The notes under the pieces are model-generated. The model was given only the letters and a program-made list of their open reading frames with translations, was not told the origin of the DNA and ran no database searches. A stretch of DNA of 11,711 bases, taken from NCBI GenBank assembly GCA_900548745.1, contig URLQ01000093.1, positions 1 to 11,711 on the forward strand, in the 5' to 3' direction. This document shows, piece after piece, positions 7,117 through 11,711 of the stretch; the first letter of the stretch is position 1; the number at the start of each line of letters is the position of its first letter. Origin of the DNA: an uncultured Prevotella sp. (lineage in GTDB: Bacteria; Bacteroidota; Bacteroidia; Bacteroidales; Bacteroidaceae). The position numbers and the translations under genes are program-made.

Positions 7117-7842
7117 ATGGAAGAATTTAAAGTAATAATTGTAGAGGATGTTCCTCTTGAGCTTAAAGGCACAGAAGGAATCTTCAAATCTGATATACCA
7201 GAAGCAAAAATCATTGGTACGGCAGAGGATGAAACGTCATACTGGAAACTGATGAATGAGAACAAGCCAGACCTTGTTCTTCTTGATCTCGGACTTGGCG
7301 GCTCAACTACTGTCGGTGTTGAATTGTGTCGTGAAACTCATGTTCGTTATCCGGACATAAAAGTACTGATCTTTACAGGAGAGATTCTCAATGAGAAACT
7401 GTGGGTAGATGTTCTTGATGCAGGGTGTAATGGTATAATACTGAAGACGGGCGAGATGCTGACACGTGCTGATGTAGTGAGTGTGATGTCTGGAAAGAAG
7501 AATGTGTTCAACCAACCTATAATGACAAAGATTCTTGAACGTTTCAAGCATGACGTTAAAGCTCAGATTATGCGCCAGGAAGCTCTTGTCAACTATGAGA
7601 TTGATGAATATGACGAGCGTTTCCTTCGTCACCTTGCCCTTGGATATACAAAGGAGCAGATTACTAATCTTCGAGGAATACCGTTCGGCGTGAAGAGCCT
7701 GGAGAAGAGACAGAATGAACTCGTGCAGAAACTCTTTCCTAAAGGAAACGGCAGGGTAGGGGTCAATGCCACTCGTCTTGTAGTAAGAGCTTTTGAACTA
7801 AGAATCCTTGATATTGAGAATTTGCATCCGGATGATGAATAG
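7117..7842 (+). CDS. response regulator, receiver plus LuxR-like output domain
   Basis: This 241-residue cytoplasmic protein is the likely partner of the kinase encoded 73 bases upstream. The receiver domain (about 1-125) has the acidic pair E10-D11, the phospho-acceptor D57 in LVLLDLGLGG, a conserved Thr87 in IFTGE and Lys110 in IILK. The C-terminal part (about 160-230) has the spacing of a LuxR/NarL helix-turn-helix (ERFLRHLALGYTKEQI, then VKSLEKRQNELVQKLFP), though the sequence is divergent; I recall a DUF5932 label for similar proteins but cannot confirm it. Upstream in-frame ATGs at 7072 and 7090 exist; the ATG at 7117 places the usual few residues before the first receiver strand (FKVIIVED) and is preferred. 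Its stop codon overlaps the start of the next gene, which may be its target or co-function partner. Confidence 0.88.
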   Translation: MEEFKVIIVEDVPLELKGTEGIFKSDIPEAKIIGTAEDETSYWKLMNENKPDLVLLDLGLGGSTTVGVELCRETHVRYPDIKVLIFTGEILNEKLWVDVLDAGCNGIILKTGEMLTRADVVSVMSGKKNVFNQPIMTKILERFKHDVKAQIMRQEALVNYEIDEYDERFLRHLALGYTKEQITNLRGIPFGVKSLEKRQNELVQKLFPKGNGRVGVNATRLVVRAFELRILDIENLHPDDE

Positions 7843-8458
7843 AAAGAAAATAAAAAATCTGTTTTCAATTACAATATGTCTTCTCTGTCTGGCAGAACTG
7901 TTGCTTATCCTTTCTTCGTGGCTTATCAGCAGTGCATTTCCCGACAGTTCCGTGCGCTCATTGCTTGGTAGCGAAGGCGTCAGATGGCTGTTGGGACATT
8001 CGGCTGTCAATCTACGACGTTCATCACTTGTATGGCTTCTTCTTGCATCCATAAGCTATGGAGTATACACTAAAAGCGGTGTAAATAGGTGCATCAAAGA
8101 TTTACTGAAGAGTAGGAAACTGCATTATAGAGAGCGTCTCTCGCTTTTCCTTGCCGCCACGGAACTACTCTTTGCCGTTATAGTCATGTTGCTGTTGACA
8201 TGTGTTCCTCATGCTATATTGCTCAGTGTATCAGGAGATCTGTTTCCAAGTAGTTTCAGTCAAAGTATAGTGCCGATGGCATGCATGTTACTGCTGCTCA
8301 TCGGCACTACCTCAGGCATTGTCCTTGGCACGTTTAAATCAGCACTCCAATGGACAGATGCTATGACTTACGGCTTGAGAAAATTCTCTCCCGTAATCCT
8401 TCTTTATATCTTCGGCATACAACTTGTATGCACAATTCACTTCGTGTTCTTTATGTAG
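7832..8458 (+). CDS. five-helix membrane protein resembling the N-terminal part of AbgT transporters
   Basis: The predicted 208-residue protein has a basic N-terminus and about five membrane helices (roughly 11-34, 65-83, 103-132, 146-168 and 184-206). Residues 43-61 (SLLGSEGVRWLLGH and following) resemble the N-terminal motif of AbgT-family p-aminobenzoyl-glutamate/drug transporters (SLLSGEGIRW as I recall it), followed by a helix and a short SG motif as in that family. AbgT proteins are about 500 residues, so this is less than half length, yet it ends cleanly and looks like a stable small family and not a broken gene. Transport activity is not established. The start is ATGATGAATAG, overlapping the response-regulator stop by 11 bases (or 8 if the second ATG is used), so translation is probably coupled. 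A longer TTG start at 7808 is possible but less likely. Its stop lies 2 bases from the convergent oxidoreductase stop. Confidence 0.75.
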   Translation: MMNRKKIKNLFSITICLLCLAELLLILSSWLISSAFPDSSVRSLLGSEGVRWLLGHSAVNLRRSSLVWLLLASISYGVYTKSGVNRCIKDLLKSRKLHYRERLSLFLAATELLFAVIVMLLLTCVPHAILLSVSGDLFPSSFSQSIVPMACMLLLLIGTTSGIVLGTFKSALQWTDAMTYGLRKFSPVILLYIFGIQLVCTIHFVFFM

Positions 8459-8460
8459 AA

Positions 8461-10830
8461 TCAAGAACCACGAAGAGCCTTGTCCATGTTCTCGGCAGCA
8501 CGTCTGCCGTCACCCATGGCAAGAATTACTGTTGCACCACCTCTTACTATATCGCCACCGGCATATATCTCTGGTCTTGAGCTTCTCATGTCATCGCCCA
8601 CGGCAATGGTACATTTCCTGCCCAGTTCCAGTCCTTCGATAGACTTTGGCACTAAAGGATTAGGTGAAACGCCGATAGCCACAATCACTTGGTCTGCATC
8701 AACGGTAAGAGTCTTTCCTTCTATTGGCTGCGGACTTCTTCTTCCACTGGCATCTGGCTCACCAAGTTCCATTACCTGCAGAACAGCCTGCTTTACGCAT
8801 CCGTTTTCGTCAGCGATATATTCGATAGGATTATGCAGGTTCAAGAATCTAATGCCCTCTTCTTTTGCATGGCGCACTTCTTCAAGACGAGCAGGCATCT
8901 CCTGTTCTGAACGTCTGTATACTATAGTAACGTCAGCACCAAGTCGCTTGGCTGTACGACAAGAGTCCATTGCCGTGTTGCCGCCACCGATAACAAGAAC
9001 TTTCTTTCCGAAGTTTATAGGAGTATCTGATTTCGGGTTAGCGGCATCCATAAGGTTGACACGTGTAAGGTATTCATTGGAAGACATGATGTTGATAGAG
9101 TTCTCTCCCGGAATGTTCATGAAGTTTGGCAATCCTGCACCACTACCGATAAAGAATCCCTTGAAGCCTTGTTCCTTTAACTCTTCAACACTAATGGTTT
9201 TGCCGATGATGCAGTCGCACTGGAAGTTTACACCTATCTTCTTCAGGTTTTCAATTTCCACATCAACGATATGGTTAGGCAGACGGAACTCAGGAATACC
9301 ATATTTCAGCACACCGCCGATTTCATGCAATGCTTCAAAAACATGCACGTCATATCCTCTCTTTGCCATATCACCAGCAAAGCTCAATCCCGACGGACCA
9401 GAACCTACAACAGCAACCTTGATGCCGTTCTTCTTTATCTCATCATTCATTGCTGCACCTCCACCATGTTCGCGCTCATAGTCGGCAGCAAATCTCTCAA
9501 GGTATCCGATAGCCACTGCCGGCTCGTTCATTTTCAGATGCATGCATCGGCTTTCACACTGCTTCTCCTGTGGACATACACGGCCACAGACAGCAGGTAG
9601 TGATGATGTGTTTTTCAATACACGTGCTGCACCTATTATATTACCGCGCTCTATATTCTTGATGAATGACGGAATATCGATATTTACAGGACATCCTTCC
9701 GTGCATGTCGGTTTTGCACAGTCAAGACAACGCTGTGCTTCACGCTGTGCCATAGCAAGTGTTATACCCTGATTCACCTCTTCCTTACGGTGGGCAACAC
9801 GGTATTCAGGTGTCAGTTCTGGCATCGTCACACGCTCGATAGCCATACGTTCCTTTGGCTTCATCGCCTTGCGTAAGTCGGTGCGCCACTGTGAATTACG
9901 GTCTTTAAGGGAATCCATACTTTCACCGGCAAACGCCTTGTCATCCTCTGTACAGGTACATTCCGCAGAGTTCTGAGTTTTGCATTCATGCTTTTCCTCC
10001 ACCTTGCAGATATGCTCTTCAAAGTGTTCCATCTCTTCTCTCTCAGCCTGCTTGAATGTTCCCATTCGTTTGAACATCTCATCCCAGTCAACGAGAGCTC
10101 CGTCAAACTCCGGTCCGTCGATACATACGAACTTTGTCTTTCCTCCGATGGTAAGTCGGCATGCTCCACACATTCCCGTACCATCCACCATAATGGTGTT
10201 CAGTGATACGTCTGTTGGGATATTGTATTTCTCTGTAAGCTTGCAGCAGAACTTCATCATTATTGGAGGTCCAATGGCAAAAACCTTGTCGATATGCTCC
10301 TGCTCAATGAGCTTTTCCATTCCGACAGTTACCACACCTTTCTCTCCATACGAACCGTCGTCAGTCATGATAATCAGTTCATCGCTGCTCTCCCTTACCT
10401 CATCTTCAAGGATCACCAGGTCTTTGTTCCTTCCCGCAATAACCGAGAGCACCCTGTTTCCTGCAGCCTTCAGTGCCTTTATGATAGGCAGCATAGGAGC
10501 TGTTCCGACACCTCCACCGGCACAGAGTACAGTACCGTAGTTCTCTATATGGGTAGGGCTACCCAGTGGTCCTACGACATCTGCTACATAGTCACCTTCG
10601 TTGAGCTGACACAACTTAGTAGATGACAGTCCCACCTCCTGAACGACAAGCGTGATCGTTCCTTCCTTGATGTCTGCATCTGCAATAGTCAGTGGCATGC
10701 GCTCACTGTTTTTATCCACTCTTACGATAACGAAGTTACCAGCCTTTCTGCTTTTTGCTATTAAAGGGGCTTCGATTCTGAAAAGGAAGACCTTTTCTGA
10801 AAATTGCTGTTTTTGTATTATTCTATTCAT
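8461..10830 (-). CDS. fused PyrK/NfnA-like and GltD/NfnB-like iron-sulfur flavoprotein oxidoreductase
   Basis: This 789-residue protein fuses two subunits that are separate in NfnAB/SudAB-type enzymes (NADH-dependent reduced ferredoxin:NADP+ oxidoreductase or sulfide dehydrogenase). Residues 1-245 form the ferredoxin-reductase-like part: flavin motif RMPLTIAD (44-51), NAD-site GGGVGTAPM (105-113), and a [2Fe-2S] site with C221, C224 and C236 plus D216, the Asp/Cys3 pattern reported for this group. Residues 340-789 are GltD-like: [4Fe-4S] cysteines C368, C371, C376, C380 and C415, C419, C425, C429, FAD motif GSGPSGL (476-482), NADPH motif IGGGNTAMD (614-622), and a C-terminal AGGD. The linker (about 270-310) is acidic with four extra cysteines. 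The ATG at 10830 is chosen because an upstream in-frame ATG at 10875 adds 15 residues outside the domain. Databases often call such fusions dihydroorotate dehydrogenase B electron-transfer subunit/NADPH-dependent glutamate synthase. No large glutamate synthase or pyrD is adjacent, so electron transfer between NAD(H), NADP(H) and ferredoxin is the best guess. Confidence 0.9.
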   Translation of the reverse strand: MNRIIQKQQFSEKVFLFRIEAPLIAKSRKAGNFVIVRVDKNSERMPLTIADADIKEGTITLVVQEVGLSSTKLCQLNEGDYVADVVGPLGSPTHIENYGTVLCAGGGVGTAPMLPIIKALKAAGNRVLSVIAGRNKDLVILEDEVRESSDELIIMTDDGSYGEKGVVTVGMEKLIEQEHIDKVFAIGPPIMMKFCCKLTEKYNIPTDVSLNTIMVDGTGMCGACRLTIGGKTKFVCIDGPEFDGALVDWDEMFKRMGTFKQAEREEMEHFEEHICKVEEKHECKTQNSAECTCTEDDKAFAGESMDSLKDRNSQWRTDLRKAMKPKERMAIERVTMPELTPEYRVAHRKEEVNQGITLAMAQREAQRCLDCAKPTCTEGCPVNIDIPSFIKNIERGNIIGAARVLKNTSSLPAVCGRVCPQEKQCESRCMHLKMNEPAVAIGYLERFAADYEREHGGGAAMNDEIKKNGIKVAVVGSGPSGLSFAGDMAKRGYDVHVFEALHEIGGVLKYGIPEFRLPNHIVDVEIENLKKIGVNFQCDCIIGKTISVEELKEQGFKGFFIGSGAGLPNFMNIPGENSINIMSSNEYLTRVNLMDAANPKSDTPINFGKKVLVIGGGNTAMDSCRTAKRLGADVTIVYRRSEQEMPARLEEVRHAKEEGIRFLNLHNPIEYIADENGCVKQAVLQVMELGEPDASGRRSPQPIEGKTLTVDADQVIVAIGVSPNPLVPKSIEGLELGRKCTIAVGDDMRSSRPEIYAGGDIVRGGATVILAMGDGRRAAENMDKALRGS

Positions 10831-10946
10831 AATATCAGAATTGTTTTTTATGATTATGCAATAGTTGCAGTCCATCAGTATTACATAATGAACCGCATTA
10901 TACAGAATTGTGATTTAGGGTTAATAAGACTATATATATAATTAAT

Positions 10947-10993
10947 AATGTGGAAAGCAAGACATGGCTATCTGCCGTCCTGCTTCCCACATT
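10947..10993 (-). terminator. intrinsic-type terminator downstream of serS
   Basis: TGTGGGAAGCAGGAC (minus strand, from 10991) pairs with GTCTTGCTTTCCACA (10963-10949). The two imperfect positions are G-U pairs on the minus strand, and would be A-C mismatches on the plus strand, which supports minus-strand function. An inner GGC/GCC pairing closes the loop further. A T/A-rich tail (TTATTAATTATATATATA) follows. It begins about 7 bases after the serS stop and separates serS from the oxidoreductase gene. Confidence 0.75.
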
Positions 10994-10999
10994 TGTATC

Positions 11000-11711
11000 T
11001 TAGAAGTTCTTGTCGTCGAGCATCTCGAAGCCACAGTAAGGCACAAGAGCCTTTGGCACTCTGATTCCTTCAGGAGTCTGGTTGTTCTCTATTATGGCAG
11101 CCACAATACGAGGCAAAGCCAAAGCAGAACCATTCAGAGTATGACAGAGTTCCGTCTTCTTTGTTTCCTGATTGCGATAGCGACACTTCAGACGGTTTGC
11201 CTGATAGCTTTCGAAGTTACTTACAGAAGAAACCTCAAGCCATTTCTTCTGTGCCGCGCTCCATACCTCAAAGTCATAGCATATAGATGATGTGAAGCTC
11301 ATGTCACCTCCACAGAGACGGAGGATATGATACGGCAACTCCAGCTTTATCAGCAGTCCTTCTACATGGTCGAGCATCTCTTTCAGAGAATCATATGAAT
11401 GTTCTGGCTTGTCAATTCTTACGATTTCCACCTTGTCGAACTGGTGCAGACGGTTAAGTCCGCGCACATCCTTACCATAAGAACCAGCCTCTCTGCGGAA
11501 GCATGCAGAATAAGCACAACGCTTGACAGGCAGGTCTTTCTCGTCGAGAATAACATCTCTGAAGATATTTGTCACCGGTACCTCGGCAGTAGGGATGAGG
11601 TAAAGGTTATCGAGGTTACAATGGTACATCTGTCCTTCTTTGTCAGGAAGCTGACCTGTGCCATATCCGGAAGCCTCATTCACTACATATGGTGGCTGTA
11701 TTTCCAGATAA
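11000..11711 (-). CDS. serS: seryl-tRNA synthetase, C-terminal part (cut by window edge)
   Basis: SerRS charges tRNA-Ser with serine in the cytoplasm. The minus-strand frame is open from the window edge at 11711 to a TAA at 11000-11002, giving about 236 residues of the C-terminal catalytic domain; complete proteins are near 425. Visible landmarks are IQPPYVVNEASGYGTGQLP just inside the edge, the serine-site TAEVPVTN, class II motif 2 (CFRREAGSYGKDVRGLNRLH), and motif 3 (NGSALALPRIVAAIIE). The GTG at 11683 is an internal Val codon and not a start, because family-conserved residues continue upstream of it. A hairpin terminator follows the stop. The oxidoreductase gene downstream on the same strand begins after a 169-base spacer in which I see no consensus promoter. 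Confidence 0.96.
   Translation of the reverse strand, partial: YLEIQPPYVVNEASGYGTGQLPDKEGQMYHCNLDNLYLIPTAEVPVTNIFRDVILDEKDLPVKRCAYSACFRREAGSYGKDVRGLNRLHQFDKVEIVRIDKPEHSYDSLKEMLDHVEGLLIKLELPYHILRLCGGDMSFTSSICYDFEVWSAAQKKWLEVSSVSNFESYQANRLKCRYRNQETKKTELCHTLNGSALALPRIVAAIIENNQTPEGIRVPKALVPYCGFEMLDDKNF

Noticed and set aside
8480..9481. 333-codon plus-strand open frame
   Set aside because: It lies entirely antisense to the oxidoreductase, whose motifs on the minus strand are unmistakable; the translation is serine/proline-rich with no recognisable domain.
9980..10540. 186-codon plus-strand open frame
   Set aside because: It is antisense to the NfnA-like half of the oxidoreductase, with low-complexity Ser/Ile-rich translation and no start context.
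10931..10948. Short AT dinucleotide run (TATATATATA) as a repeat or origin-like element
   Set aside because: It is only about 10 bases and is better explained as the AT-rich tail of the serS terminator.

Overview
The window looks like chromosomal DNA from a member of the Bacteroidota, most likely Prevotella/Segatella or a close relative. The evidence is the family content (a sensor kinase that resembles Bacteroidales DUF5112/DUF5113 proteins, and a fused two-subunit NADH/NADPH:ferredoxin-type oxidoreductase), A-rich translation starts with little Shine-Dalgarno signal, and a Bacteroidota-type promoter (TTTG, 20 bases, TAnnTTTG) upstream of kdgK. The genus is inferred from protein character only; no rRNA is present.

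Positions 1-2814 plus eda form a hexuronate (galacturonate/pectin-type) catabolic cluster. On the minus strand are the start of altronate dehydratase (uxaA, cut by the window edge) and, just upstream of it, a LacI-family regulator. Divergent from these, on the plus strand, are 2-keto-3-deoxygluconate kinase (kdgK) and KDPG aldolase (eda). Together UxaA, KdgK and Eda would take D-altronate to KDG, then KDPG, then pyruvate and glyceraldehyde 3-phosphate. The 232-base divergent spacer holds a good kdgK promoter and two small palindromic candidates for operators. A strong hairpin separates kdgK from eda.

Positions 3573-8458 carry a signalling operon that starts only 4 bases after eda: a 1156-residue membrane sensor kinase, a response regulator with a LuxR-like output domain, and a small five-helix membrane protein that resembles the N-terminal part of AbgT transporters. 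The kinase is unusual. Its first half has a lipoprotein-like leader, a helical TPR-like sensor, a membrane helix and an intact ATP-binding domain, but no clear phospho-acceptor histidine. Its second half begins with a signal-peptide-like helix, has a short predicted periplasmic segment and another membrane helix, then a clear H-box (H975) and a degenerate ATPase-like tail. The two halves may complement each other.

Positions 8461-11711 are on the minus strand: the C-terminal part of seryl-tRNA synthetase (serS, cut by the window edge), a likely intrinsic terminator, and a 789-residue fusion of a PyrK/NfnA-like FAD/[2Fe-2S] subunit with a GltD/NfnB-like FAD/[4Fe-4S] subunit. This last gene converges on the membrane-protein gene with 2 bases between the stop codons.

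No tRNA, rRNA, CRISPR array, insertion sequence or phage gene was seen, and no gene-free stretch exceeds 300 bases. The most distinctive element is the kinase, with its apparently split catalytic parts and its placement directly behind the KDPG aldolase gene.
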